From Prostheceraeus crozeri (lineage: Eukaryota > Platyhelminthes > Polycladida > Euryleptidae), in assembly GCA_907163375.1 (NCBI GenBank), contig CAJQUW010014309.1, positions 5,001-69,000 of the forward strand: a DNA stretch of 64,000 nucleotides. Direction: 5' to 3'. Position numbers and translations under genes: made by a program. The notes below the pieces were generated by a model. It had not been told where the DNA came from, ran no database searches, and saw nothing but the letters and a program-made list of their open reading frames with translations. Positions 1 to 11,925 of the stretch are shown here, one piece after another (positions within the stretch are counted from its first letter, which is position 1; every line of letters starts with the position of its first letter).

Positions 1-640
1 CAGCCATCGCAAAAATTCTAACTCTGTCGTTTTTTCGAAAAATGTTGAAAATTTTTTCTCGCCGATTGCCTTGAAACTCACCATACAGATAGAGAATTTC
101 ACGCTGATTCCAAATCTGAAATCCGTTTTCCAATCGGATGCTTAGTTTTGAAGCTAGAGCCCAAAACGTCCCAAATTCTAACTCTGTCGTTTTTCGCCAA
201 TGTCCCAAAATCTTAAATGGCGTCTCACATCTAAACGAAGACAGATAGGAACAAGCCGATTCTTTCACTGAATTTGTCTCACTCTTAGCCTTCAAACGAG
301 CTATCGCACGACAAAATCCGTCCACTGGAAGCCAAAATCGAAGCGAGCTGTCCAGAGGGGGGGGGACGTCAGCGAAAAATTTTTTCTCTCCGATGGCGTT
401 CAAATTCACCATACCGATGCAGAATTTCACGCTGAATCCGAATCTGGCCTCCGTTTTCTCATCCGATGGCTCGTTTGGGCGCTACACACCAAAACGTCCC
501 AAATTCTAACTCTGTCGTTTTTTCGAAAAATGTTGAAAATTTTTTCTCGCCGATTGACTTGAAACTCACCATACAGATATAAAATTTCACGCTGATTCCA
601 AATCTGAAATCCGTTTTCCAATCCGAGCACTCCTTCCACT
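1..640. repeat. Three imperfect copies of a roughly 120-bp repeat
   Basis: A segment with the words TCTAACTCTGTCGTTTTT, TTTTTTCTC(G/T)CCGAT and AATTTCACGCTGA recurs near 1-140, 375-465 and 490-625. The outer two copies are nearly identical and the middle one is more diverged. No credible protein is encoded; frames that stay open here are only translations of the repeat. It may be the edge of a larger repeat cut off by the window start. Confidence 0.8.
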
Positions 641-734
641 CGAAACAGCCCATTTTACAACCCAACATTCAGCAGATTGCACGAAAAACATCACACACTA
701 TAGCCTCAAGACGAATCCTGGCGGTCGCCCAAGT

Positions 735-897
735 CCACCACGACACTCTGTCGTTCCAGAGGGGGGGAGTCAGCGAACATTTTGTGAACCAACCTGGCCG
801 GCACACCACGACACTCTGTCGTTCCAGAGGGGGGGGGGAGTCAGACCCGAAGCACCACGGCGGCCGACCACGACACTCTGCCGTTCCAGAGGGGGGG
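735..897. repeat. Three GC-rich G-run repeats
   Basis: The unit CACGACACTCTG(T/C)CGTTCCAGA followed by a run of 7 to 9 G occurs at about 735-768, 807-840 and 866-897. A related CCAGAGGGG run occurs near 350. This patch is much richer in G+C than its surroundings. A minus-strand frame across it (669-974) is only the translated repeat. Confidence 0.8.
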
Positions 898-1589
898 CGC
901 CGGTCGAGTGTTCGCCGTTTTCTTACTACTTGAAAATATGACAAATGATACATTTTCTGAAAGCTCTCGGTCAATAAAATCCAAACATCAATGTTTCCAA
1001 TTGATCATGCGATATGTGCTCGCAGCACTTCCTTCATCTCACCGGGCACGGGCACTACGAGTATGCATCTGAGTGATCTGTCTTTTGGCCGGGATAATGA
1101 AAAAACATTCAAGCAAAGTGGGGTGCATGCATGTTGGTGCTGCCAAACTGCACCGTCAAAACCTCAAATGCCACCCAGCACCCACCGCCCCTTCATGTCA
1201 GAGTATCCGCGTTTCAGCAATTGGTCATGGACTGCATTCGGCTGATAGTTAAACTTGCGGAGTATCTGCTGACTTTTACTCAAATTGGGTTGGCCCACGC
1301 CGGGAGTTGAGGATCAGCAACCTTGACGTTTGTAATGATAAAGGAATTTACTGACAGCGGATTTCCAGAACCATAGTATGACCTATGTTTTGTTGTATAT
1401 ATTGCACAACGGAATATATCAGGCGATTGAGAGCAACATTCTCACCGCAGCATGCTGAAACTTACGCTTCAACTAAGATGCTGCATATACCACTATGCGC
1501 ACCGATAGAATTCATGTTGGACAGCATCTTTTGACACATCGAAATTTCATTATGTTTGTAATAGGCTATTTAGGTCGGTCAGTTATTGC
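898..1589. other. No gene seen
   Basis: Mixed-composition DNA without a convincing coding frame. An 84-codon plus frame at 991-1245 has no recognisable domain and no supporting splice sites. Confidence 0.5.
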
Positions 1590-1670
1590 ATCTTCCGAAA
1601 TCTCTGTAGCGCTGAGACAGGAGATTCGAACTCCTGATGCTTAAAGACTGACACGACACTAATGGCTTTC
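1590..1670 (-). other. tRNA-like fragment (possible SINE head)
   Basis: On the minus strand, 1619-1635 reads as a tRNA T-arm: AGGAG, loop TTCGAAT, CTCCT, matching the internal Pol III box B. Upstream on the same strand there is an anticodon-loop-like CTTTAAGC. The acceptor stem does not pair convincingly, so this is more likely a decayed tRNA-derived SINE head than a working tRNA gene. Confidence 0.4.
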
Positions 1671-3640
1671 ATTATGTTTTGAATGATAATTTATGTTGAT
1701 TTATGCATGAAAGATTAAACATGTTTGAGTAAATTATTTTTGCGTGCTCGACCAAATATTCCTGCGCCTTACATCAACAAAACATAATTAGTGGCTAATT
1801 ATCAAGATACAATACTTAGCTTACATAGCGAAACGGACAGAGAATAAAGGGATACGGACACAGAATCGCAAAAGAATTCTAAAAACATGAATATTTTCAA
1901 AAATCGGCCGTCCTAAAGTTTTGTGCTTTTTGATAATGGGGTTTAATTGAAGCAAACAAACGGAATCTTTTCGAAAATTACCTTGTATTAGTTACATAAG
2001 TCACGTACGAATGTTTTCATCAACTCAATGCTCCCCGTGAAGTTATCAGGCTGTCACATATATTTTATTTCCTTTGGATCAAATAATAGAGGGTCGTATT
2101 TTTCTCGAAACATGATGCGCTGTTTCTCTATAAAAATTCTTTAGAGGTCTTCAATTGTTGTAGGATTTCTTTGGATTATATTTCCCTTCAAAGTGTCAGA
2201 TATATTCAATAACAGATATACCGATAGATCAAGTATAGTCAATTGCTTGTGGTTGAAAAAAGTGAGTAGGCCTATAGTTTTTCTCCAAAAATCTCCTTGA
2301 GTCTACATGCAATTCAGTGCACCAGATGTCCAGCTGTTAGGAAATACACATTCTTCGTATGAGTATGCGGCAGGACGACACCAATACTCAGACAAATTCT
2401 CAAAAATCAACTCTTACATCACACAATTTCCTGGAACCCACTTCATTGATAACGCTTCTAATCATTACGTATGACGGTATATTGTTCTAAGTGTGAATAT
2501 TTCTTGCTTTCAACTTACTGTCAATGTAACATGAAAATGCCAGTTCATATTGAGGTTTAGCAATTACTTATCAAACAAAACGATTTTTCTCAATCTGCTG
2601 CAGATAATTTCTGACGATACCGTTCAAATCAATTTCTACGCGCATGCGGTGACCTCATGTGAAGTAGGTCTACGGTTTCCGAATCATACCAAGTCTGTTT
2701 AATCCGCATCTTCGACGTGTTCTTTAAACTATGTTCAAGGATGCGGTATTGCTGAGACTGGAGTCTTGCAGGACACGTATTTCATATTCTGGTAGTTTCA
2801 TTGGATATATACATGCATGTATGATAGGTATGGTTAGTGAAGTATTTGCATTTTGGACGATAAACAGCATTGGTGATATCCCTGAATCTTCTGAAGATAT
2901 ATCGAATTGAGCTCTGACTTGTGTAAAGAAGTTTGGTGAATAACGTACTCTTCATCCCATTTTCTGATAATTGGGAAAATTAAATGCGTTTCTTGAACTG
3001 GCTGGATGTCAATCTCGTGATGCATCCACCAAATAAACGTGACAATTAATATCAGTCGCTATTTTGTGTTGAAAGAATGTCGTTCTAACGGTATGATAGA
3101 TCTTCTTCACGTTTTTCTGATATCCGTTAATGCTCAAGACACAGATTTTTGGACTATCAATTTCTGAAAATATCCATGTTATCAGTATATCTTTACGGTA
3201 ACTTTAAGGATGTCCCTGCTTTAAGTTAGTTTCTGTCTATTTCGCTATTAACTTGATAATTTGACCAAGTTTCTACCTCCTGAGAGGCAGTTCTCTATCC
3301 CTTAACAGATGTATCAGTGCTGAGAAAGGACTGCTTATATGAATTTGTAGGGAGATCTAGAACATGATCCAATGGTACTGTAAAATGTATAGCCATTTTA
3401 CAGCATTTCTTTTTCATAGTGCGAGCGTAATATAGTCTGAGAAAAAAAGAGTTTTGAAAAACACAGCAAAAAATTTGACTTTTTTCCTTAGAATCCAAAT
3501 AATGAAAAAAACTAATATTATTTTAGTCACTTTTGGCTCGTACCTATTTTGGCTTTTATCAAGTATTATAGCTCAGAGAAATCCCGACACCTGCACACTC
3601 CCGCTTCTTATATATTTTCAATCATGAAGATACTAGTAGT
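1671..3640. other. No gene seen
   Basis: AT-rich sequence with only short open frames. I see no domain, no exon series and no strong repeat in this stretch. Confidence 0.5.
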
Positions 3641-3672
3641 ATGAAAACTACCTCCTAGGAGGTAGTTTTCAT
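3641..3672. repeat. Perfect 32-bp palindrome centred on CCTAGG
   Basis: Each 16-base half (ATGAAAACTACCTCCT) is the exact complement of the other. The core CTCCTAGGAG recurs at 4021, 5874, 6085 and 6973, each time beside AAAA or TTTT runs, so this is one member of a local family of palindromic motifs. Confidence 0.85.
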
Positions 3673-4100
3673 TTTCATAAATGGCTGAAATTATGTAACT
3701 CTTCCATTAAATTTAGAAAGTAATAATCGCAACCACCTGCTTCATTGCAAGTATTGCATCGCATATTCCAAGAAAATGAGGTTAATTTAACCTAATGCAT
3801 ATAGTCATGTTACTATTCTAAGAGGAAAATCTATGACTGAATTGACGGCAAAGCTTATCAAAAAACGTGAAAATCTTATTCTTTCAACTAAAGGAGAGGT
3901 AAATAGTCAATTACTCGTAACTTTGGGAATTATATACAAATTCATTTGATAAAAAACAGTTCACATGTCACGTTCATATGAATTCTATTAATAGCACTGA
4001 AAATCAAAATTGAATTATATCTCCTAGGAGGCACTTTTCCTAATATTCATATGTCTATAAAAAACGCAAATCTGGACTAGCAATTTGCTATGGATGAGCA

Positions 4101-5100
4101 TCAAATGCTACCAAGACAAAACCAAATGCTTCCATACCGTTGCTCTATGGAATTGATGGCCAAAACTATGTCTGCATAACTCCAAACTATGAAAAAGCCA
4201 TGAATCGAAACACATTTTTGCTAATTATGAAGACTCAACGGATTCCAGTTCTGATGATCAGAACCAACAAATAGTGGATTTCATCGATGTCGTCTACTGC
4301 TGTGATACTTCTTGTGCATGTATGAGAACTCGATGAAAGCATACCACAGGAACTTGACTGGCAAAATGAAAATGACGAGAAAGATGGCCAATCGGCAATG
4401 TATTCAAAGCTCTGTGATGATTATTCTTTCGTCTGACCAGATTATGCGGTACTTTAAGTCGCACTATACGAAGGACAAGAAATTATGAAGAATAAAGAAT
4501 AAGTAAAGGAATTCGAGGTATTAATCAACACCGACTTGCCTGAGACTGACAAAGTAGGCCCACCACCGAACTGCACCGAGTTACTGTAGTAGATTGATTA
4601 TTTGGATCAATGAAATCAATCTTACAAGTTTCATATGTACACTTTGAGTTAAACAAGCTGTTCAGTTTATGCAAATGAGTGACTTGTATGGTATTATGCT
4701 GATAAATACGTCCCAAACATTATACATAGAAGAAATGATCTGCGAGAGGAACCTGAAAGGAGGGAGAAGGCTGTGAGATTGAAGGACAACCAGTTCTTAT
4801 TAACCTCTTCAACCAGCTCAATATGAGAACCTCCAAAAACTCACAGCCATGATATAATTCAAAGACCATATGTGACTGCTGGACACTTGAAATATTCACG
4901 TGGAATCGATTCAGAAGAAACTGCCGACCGAGGCAACTGGATTTGAAGACACCTGCTGGTAATTCATGCATGAATTCAACACCATCATCGACTTTGAACA
5001 TTTTGTATGAGCAACTCCCATCATGCAATAACATATTTCTCGAAGAAGGATCTAGATGGAATCGAAGAAGGTTGCGAAGAAGGATTTCCAAATGCATTTG
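4101..5100. other. Coding-like debris, identity unknown
   Basis: Base use here is more codon-like than in the flanks. On plus, a stretch near 4219-4330 reads as an acidic Ser/Asp-rich peptide leading into a short Cys cluster, then is interrupted. On minus, frames at 4525-4716 and 4720-5097 are open; the former has spaced Cys pairs after a Leu-Asn-Ser-Leu-Phe start, loosely like zinc-ribbon heads of some transposases. No frame is long enough to call. It could be an old transposase pseudogene or chance. Confidence 0.25.
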
Positions 5101-5785
5101 AGGAAATCAAAATAAATCAGGTTTTCAGAAAATATGCTATTTCTATCAGCTCGGCAGGACTGTTCCTGAGATAAATAAAGCACTGTATAAGCCTGATCAA
5201 TGAGGCTATGAAAATATTTTCCGGTGATTCTTTTTGATCACACTCACTTTCATTGAAATTTTTGTGAAGTTGTAGCCAACGTAGGCCTACCGGTAGTAAG
5301 GCAAGAGGCCTACATGTATGATGATCATTTTACATCTACTAATAATGATACGGATATGTGAAGCCTATCATTATATAATCACTTGAAACTTTATAAGTTG
5401 TAGATTGAAATATTAGATCTATCAGTACTAGCAATGTGCTATTTGATAGCAGTTTTGCTACGGCCAATGTAGATTCCGTCATGCTTCATCCGTTATGCAT
5501 TTTCATAGCTTCTCTACAGTATGCAGCATTGACTATCTCATACCTCAACAACTTGTGACTGCTGGCAAATACACCAAGAAACAGGAATGTCTAAGGTAAA
5601 AGATAAGAAGAGAAAAGTGGGGTTGAAAATCAAAGACACTGAGAAACTTATTATCGTGCTTGCATGGTTTGAACTCTATCGCGTAATGGACATACATGAA
5701 GCATGATCTTGATAATCAATTGGTTTTTGAAGATAGGTTTTAGTGATTTTTAATAAAATGTTTTTATAGATTTATCCAATATTGG
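5101..5785. other. No gene seen
   Basis: AT-rich DNA with a GTAGGCCTAC palindrome at 5281-5290 and nothing else recognisable. Confidence 0.5.
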
Positions 5786-6207
5786 CATTTGTCGTCGATT
5801 ATCATTGATTTAGATTTAGAATATTGATGCATCTTTACACTGAAAAGTTAAAATTGGAAAATTATAAAAATGCCTCCTAGGAGGCAGTTTTGATATCTGA
5901 AATAATTATAGGTGCTTGTATAATCAGAAGCTTCACAAAAGAGTTCTTTAAAGAATTTTTTCAAAACTACTTAATTTCATCTTTTTTTCGCAGCCGCATT
6001 TGTCGTCGTGTATCATTGAGTTAGATGTAGAATATTGATACATCTTTACACTGAAAAGTTAAAATTGGAAAATTATAAAAATGCCTCCTAGGAGGGAGTT
6101 TTGATATCTGAAATAATTATAGGTGCTTGTATAATCAGAAGCTTCACAAAAGAGTTCTTTAAAGAATTTCTTCAAAACTACTTAATTTCATCTTTTTTTC
6201 GCAGCCG
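5786..6207. repeat. Tandem duplication, two units of 211 bp
   Basis: Units 5786-5996 and 5997-6207 align end to end with only a few mismatches. Each begins CATTTGTCGTCG and ends CGCAGCCG, and each contains one copy of the TGCCTCCTAGGAGG palindrome. High identity suggests a fairly recent duplication. Confidence 0.9.
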
Positions 6208-7642
6208 TATGTTGTCTGAAAAATTCCATTTTAGAAATATTTTGTCGTCTGGTCACTCGACATGCGTGTAATTCTAATTCAGCAATGTCAGTTTCATTCA
6301 CCATTAAAAACAAAATGACTGATCAGTTGACACTTTCACATCTAAATTGACATGTACAACGTTGGTCTGCTTAATAAAAAAAATTTGTTTCAACAATAAA
6401 ACTTAAATGTGATAATGATCTTCCTTAAAAAGGAGCCACTTTAATAACAAAGTATTAGGTGTGGTGAAAAAAATTACAATGCTCATCAGATGGAAGCCTT
6501 GTGTACATTCAGTCACTGTATGAAATAGTTGTCATATTGACGTAAAAACCGCAGCCTCCCTTATTCGTGATGTATGATATACCTGACATGACTTTAATTG
6601 CTATCTTATAAATACTTGAAAATATCTGCATATTTTGGGAATATTCAGATAAAGGAGATGTCAGAGGTCAAAACTTTGTCTGATTTATTAGTTGGAAGCA
6701 TGGAAGTTAAAGAAATGTCATCATCCACATTACACATTATAAAATGACATTCATTCTGCTCAATTTTCTAACGCTAGTTTTCTTGATTTTCTTCAACACT
6801 GCATTGAAACGGAATCTTTAAATCTATGCTATTTGTCTAAAACTGAAACAATCTAGAACAGCTGTTGGTTATAATTATGTCTGATCATCATCTTGCAGAA
6901 CACAAAGTTAGTTAAGGTATAAATATGGTCTGATGCATTTGCGCATCGTTTAACAAAAAGTGAGAAAAATGCCTCCTAGGAGTCACTCTGTCAAATTATC
7001 AATTTAAAGTATCTTAAAATGATATTCTACAAATTCTAATTGAAAGAATACATAAGCACCAGCAATCTACTGACTTATGTTTCGTTGATGTAATGCAAAG
7101 TGGTCGGGTCTGTAGTTAGTTGGAACGACTGATGATTTTTTCATGAAAATGAATTTCTTACACCAATGGCTGTTTCATATATACTTGGCATTAGCACTCA
7201 CTTGTGTTCATCCGTCTCCATGTCCTGTCAACACCAAGAAAATTGACTCCTGACGCCAAGCTCACCCCCCACCCCATAGAAGACTAAATTACTGCTGAGC
7301 GACGACCCAGGTAAAAGAAAACACGATGTGTTCGGTATGTTTCGTAAACCTTAATCAACCGAAGTGAAATCAAGCTGTCACTCACCATCCAATAAGATGA
7401 CAGGAAGCGCTGATTGAGGCAAAACTTCATACCGTCAGCTGTCTCATCGATTTCTCTTGAGTAAAGAAGGTCGCTTGCATGAGGATGACTGCATAATTCA
7501 GCATTGGCAGATTTAGATAGGGAAAATGACAGCGCAATTCTTGTTTTGCGCGAGTAACGCATATTGACTGTTTTTTAACGATGCAGCCGTCTACGCGTGA
7601 GGACGCGTGCTTAAGGAAGCACAAAATGTGCAACGATGAGTC
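6208..7642. other. No gene seen
   Basis: AT-rich, without a supported gene. It contains one CTCCTAGGAG motif at 6973-6982. Overlapping minus frames near 7284-7633 have no domain and no splice context. Confidence 0.5.
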
Positions 7643-7760
7643 ATCATGTGATGCAAAAGGAAAATTTTCCAGTGGAAAATTTTGAAATTAATTTTTTTGG
7701 TGATTGACGTTTCTTCCTTTGTTTTGGAGACCTGTTGTAGTCTGAAAAGACTACCCGAGA
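7643..7760 (+). mobile_element. Truncated left end of the hAT family at 11.9 kb
   Basis: The sequence GTGATGCAAAAGGAAAATTTTCC followed by GGTGATTGAC and TGTTTTGGAGA matches the left end of the element at 11926 through about 12070. The right end and target duplication are missing here, so it is a partial copy. It is followed, like the region after the full copy, by AT-rich AACAAATATTT-type repeats. Confidence 0.65.
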
Positions 7761-9763
7761 AAACAAACTTATCAACTTTACCAAATATTTGGTATTTACT
7801 TGGAGAATTTATAAGATTTGAATAGTTTAACAAACGTTTTGGAAATTTAACAAATTTAGGAAATGTGTAACAGCTGCCTAACAAATATTTGCTACATTTT
7901 GTATGTAAGTCGATTTTAACGAATTTTGCGAAATTTAGAAAACGTTTATCAAATGCCTAGGTAATATTTGTTTGGTTATCCAAACAAATGATTTTTTTGC
8001 ATTTACAAAGTTTGATGAAAGAAAAATCTTGCAATAGGTAGGATCCGCTTATGAGTAACTGTCGTAAAAGGCGGTTTTAATTGCATGGTGATTTCAATGT
8101 GCGGTAACTTCACCCGTACAATTTTTTGAACTCATGCATATCACAAGGATGATCATCAGCTCTCATAAACTCTGATTACAATCATCTCTCAATAAAATAG
8201 AAATGCAACGTCACAGGAAATACCCAATAATGAAGTCTGTATATCACAGTTTTGCGTCGTTGATAACTGGCTGATTTTTTTGCCATCAAATTTAATTAAA
8301 TGATTGAATAATGGAATAATTGTCAGGAAACTGTTGATAGTTTTCTATGATGGCACCAACAATTTCTTTCAAATCTTAAAGAGAGTGAATTATATCATTT
8401 CCATGGATATCGACATATGAAACATGTGGACCTGAAATGTGCATGTCTACTATTATTTCGAGTATTTTATATATGCCTATTTATATTTGATGAAATGGTG
8501 TGTATAAAATAAATATTCAGGTGACTTCATCACTACTCTCTCTCTCTCTCTTTCTCACTCACTCGTTCCCCTTTTCTTCTTCTTCTACTCATTTTTCATC
8601 ATCTTTCACATTCACTACATGTACACTGTAGCTACAATAGCAACGACATCAGTCATATATTTTCATTATTAAGGGAGCATAAGCAGTTCTATCGGCACAC
8701 ATTTTGCTTCTCAAATTGAAGCATTTATTGAATTTCTAAGTTCCATACCGTGCCCATCAGCAAGTCGACTTTGATCAGTTTGCTCGTGTGTTCGCTAAAT
8801 TACTTAGCTAGCAATTTGCAAAGCTTATGATATTAAATCAGTATGCAACTGAACCAAACAATTACATAAGCATCTCGCTCAGTCTGCGTAATCATATCTC
8901 GCTTCTATAACTTTCCGTCACTATATTAAGGAAATTCGCCACGCTCACGCAGCTGAGGAAGTTCGTTCACATTGTTGGCAGCCTGGTCGTGGCCGCATTC
9001 GCGAGCCATGACTGAAGACCAACGGTCGATAATATTCTATCGCTGCGAACTGTTGATACCTGTGACTCAGCGTCCCTGCTTAATAATTATTATCCGCCCA
9101 TCACGTGGGACAGAAAGCTGCGCAAGGCGCAGTAGCTTGTGCACTCTTCGCTCTCGTGGTCTATCGAATCCGTGTTTACGTTAACTGCTTAATATTACAA
9201 AAGTCAGCGCATCAAGAGGATATTTCTACTTACACACCTTTATTTATTCATCGTCGGTTTGTGATTGTCTATGTTTTTTCATCATCTTGCTTAGTTATCA
9301 TGCACAACATGGAGCACAATTCGAAAATGAACACTCGCATGTAGTCAGTGAGTTCTTCCAGTCAATGAAGCCATCAAGTTCCTTTGATTTTTGCATCAGA
9401 ATTAAAAATGCACCTCTTGGATCAAACTACAGAAAAATGGTAAGCTTCTAAATGTTTCTGAATTTATTTTGTCAACTTAGTTTCAGCATTTAACTGCAAG
9501 TCTAGGTACATGTACATTGTATTTGGAAATCCCGAAAACAAAATCAAAGGAGAGATTTGGTCATGGATTTGGGTTTATTGACCATGAACACGTAGACATT
9601 TCTATTATTGACTACTGCTATATCTGCTCTTAATTTTGCAAATACTAAAGAGCTACTAACGTCATACTTAATTTAATTTACTGATAACAAAATATCTCAA
9701 TTCCTCTTAGTTCCTTATAGCAGACATATCACATTTTTAGGAGTCCTACCAATACTTTGAATT
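7761..9763. other. No gene seen; AT-rich repeats and a (TC)n run
   Basis: 7790-7990 is a degenerate array of AACAAATATTTG-like words. A (TC)n microsatellite lies at about 8535-8552, followed by a CTT-rich patch. A GC-richer patch at 8935-9180 has short open frames but no domain or clear splice signals. Confidence 0.5.
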
Positions 9764-9889
9764 CATTTGTGTAATCGAAAACCCAAGTAAAGCGATGTGT
9801 TTCTTGATAGCTATAATATTTATTTATATATAAATATTATAGCTATCAAGAAACACATCGTTTTACTTGGGTTTTCCATCACACAAATG
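9764..9889. repeat. Long hairpin, arms about 60 bp
   Basis: The arms (starting CATTTGTGT, ending ATAATATTTA before a short TATA-rich loop) are nearly perfect inverted copies with only a few mismatches. This is a self-folding MITE-like element or recent palindrome. No clear target duplication is visible. Confidence 0.9.
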
Positions 9890-11466
9890 ATGTCACATGC
9901 CCAAGGCTTATTCACTTTGAATTTAATATGAGAATGTGCATGTATATCAGTTTTCACGACGACGTTTCTCGTTGAAAAATCGATCAAAAGTTGATTGTGT
10001 CGTCAAAAGAATCATAATCAAATTGGAATATGTTGCAATGGTAATATATTGTTTTCAAATTCGTAATTTCTGATTGCTTACATTGAAAATAGCACAAACA
10101 TCTGGTTATGTTGAGACAAAGTAGTTGCATGCTAAAAACGTTACAAACTATGAGCACGAAAGAACTTAATTAGCGCATTAAAACCATTTTAATTTAGCAC
10201 TTCAATATTTAGATATGTAGTAGACTTGTGCAATAGTATCAATATTTGGATGACCAATAATTGAAAAAATTTTTTGAAACAGTCAAACATGCTATAAGTC
10301 ATAAAGTTCTATTTCAGGACTGCAAAAATTTTAGATAGAGAATGTTTTTATCAATGCGGACAAACTATTGAGCTATTCGATGTCTGCTTAAGTTATGCAA
10401 TTTAATCTATTTTCTGAAAGATGGATCCATCAAGGAAGCTTGTTTAAATAGGTCACTATTTCCATTTTATATATGTTGAATTGAAAACCTGTAGCTACCG
10501 CCTATGATATTCAATTAATTTTTTCAGCATTGCCACATTTTAGAAAATGGCATCAATTTGACATTTCGAGTAGTTTGAGAAAAATGATCAAGCACACAAA
10601 ACGCATAGATGCTACACGACGGACTGCACGTTGTAGGCTAGCCTACATGCACACTGTAATAAAGATCAGTCATGCGTTGCAGTCCAACAATAGGTTTAGT
10701 TTTGCAAAATCAATAATTTTCATGCTTTACGATAAATATAAAACAATCAAAGTACAAACTCATTGCTACTCTTTTATTCAATTTGTGTTTACTTATTACA
10801 AATTATGCTTCGCACTTTTCAATATCATCGTAGGCCTAGCTATGGTCACATGTTAGTTGTAGGCCCACCATGAATTGCCTGCAGAGATGCTGTCATATAA
10901 GCGGTAGACAAGATGACATTACGTGTGTATGTGTTTGCAGATTGTGATTTCAAACAAATTGTTTAAAATAAAATATCAAAATAAAATTACATGTGCGGTA
11001 TTAAATACTATAATAAAAATTCAAGCATTCCTGAGTATCTTCATCGCATGAACGGTTGACAAGCAGTCGGTAATAGACTACATCTCGGTAAGGCTCTGTT
11101 TTAATTTGCAGATTGCATTTTTTGTAAAAACAGTTACCGGTACTTGAATATCAAAAATTATTGATAAATACTAAAAGTATTGATTAAAAAAATAATTGAT
11201 AAATTGTTAATGATCACAGTTCAACCACTCTTGAATATCTTCATTTGCTATCAAAATTCCTAAGAATATCGCTTCCCACATTGTCAGAGATGAAATGATC
11301 CAAAAGCAGTTTTCTTAATAGTCTTTACTGTAACACCTAAAATTACTATAAATGATTTATCTTCTAAACTTTGAGTAGGCCTACCCATAGAATGTTAATT
11401 AAGATCCGTTAAGTATGATAATTCTGCTCTGCACATCAGCACAAGATTTGTCTTCTTTTTTTACAG
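9890..11466. other. No gene seen
   Basis: AT-rich DNA. A 108-codon plus frame at 10530-10856 has no recognisable domain. GTAGGCCTA-type palindromes occur at 10831 and 11375. Confidence 0.5.
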
Positions 11467-11550
11467 GTGTTGATTGCTGAGGCTGTGTATCTGTCCATCG
11501 ATGACTCTGACCTACATTCGGCTGCTTTTCCGTCTTGTCTTGTGAGCTAA
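11467..11550 (+). CDS. Exon-like segment, terminal exon candidate
   Basis: A T-rich tract ending TTTTTTTACAG is followed by 27 open codons and TAA. The peptide is short and slightly acidic (contains SIDDSDLHS) and matches no family I know. The good acceptor site is the only support; no partner exon was identified, so it may be chance. Confidence 0.2.
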   Translation: MLIAEAVYLSIDDSDLHSAAFPSCLVS

Positions 11551-11925
11551 TTAACCCCGAAAACTACTGGAGTTATTTTTTATCCATAAATCTCTCATAC
11601 TCGCAACGTCCCAGCGATCATCAGATTCGGACAACCGTGTTGTGGTCCAACCGCGAAGATGTTTTTTTTCAGTGACCTCGTATCATCGCTTCAAACTTCA
11701 TTTGGTAGTGACTGTTTCTCCGTTGAACTGTACATTTTTCGTGATATCACCTCTATTCTTAAAAATGTAACTGATAACGGCGCGACGGTGTTTGACTCGA
11801 AATGACAGTGTTTCAGATGAAGTGAAATGCGTATTCGGGCTGTAGGCATGCTTTCTGGTTGGAAGGATTTTCAAATGAAGAATGATCAAATCCGGATAGA
11901 GAAATTTCCTTTATGTTGATAAAAG

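Noticed and set aside
669-974. 101-codon minus frame rich in Pro and Arg
   Set aside because: It is the translated G-run repeat; no domain.
1590-1670. Functional tRNA gene
   Set aside because: Only the T-arm/box B is convincing; the acceptor stem does not pair.
10530-10856. 108-codon plus frame
   Set aside because: No domain, AT-rich codon use like the flanks, no splice support.
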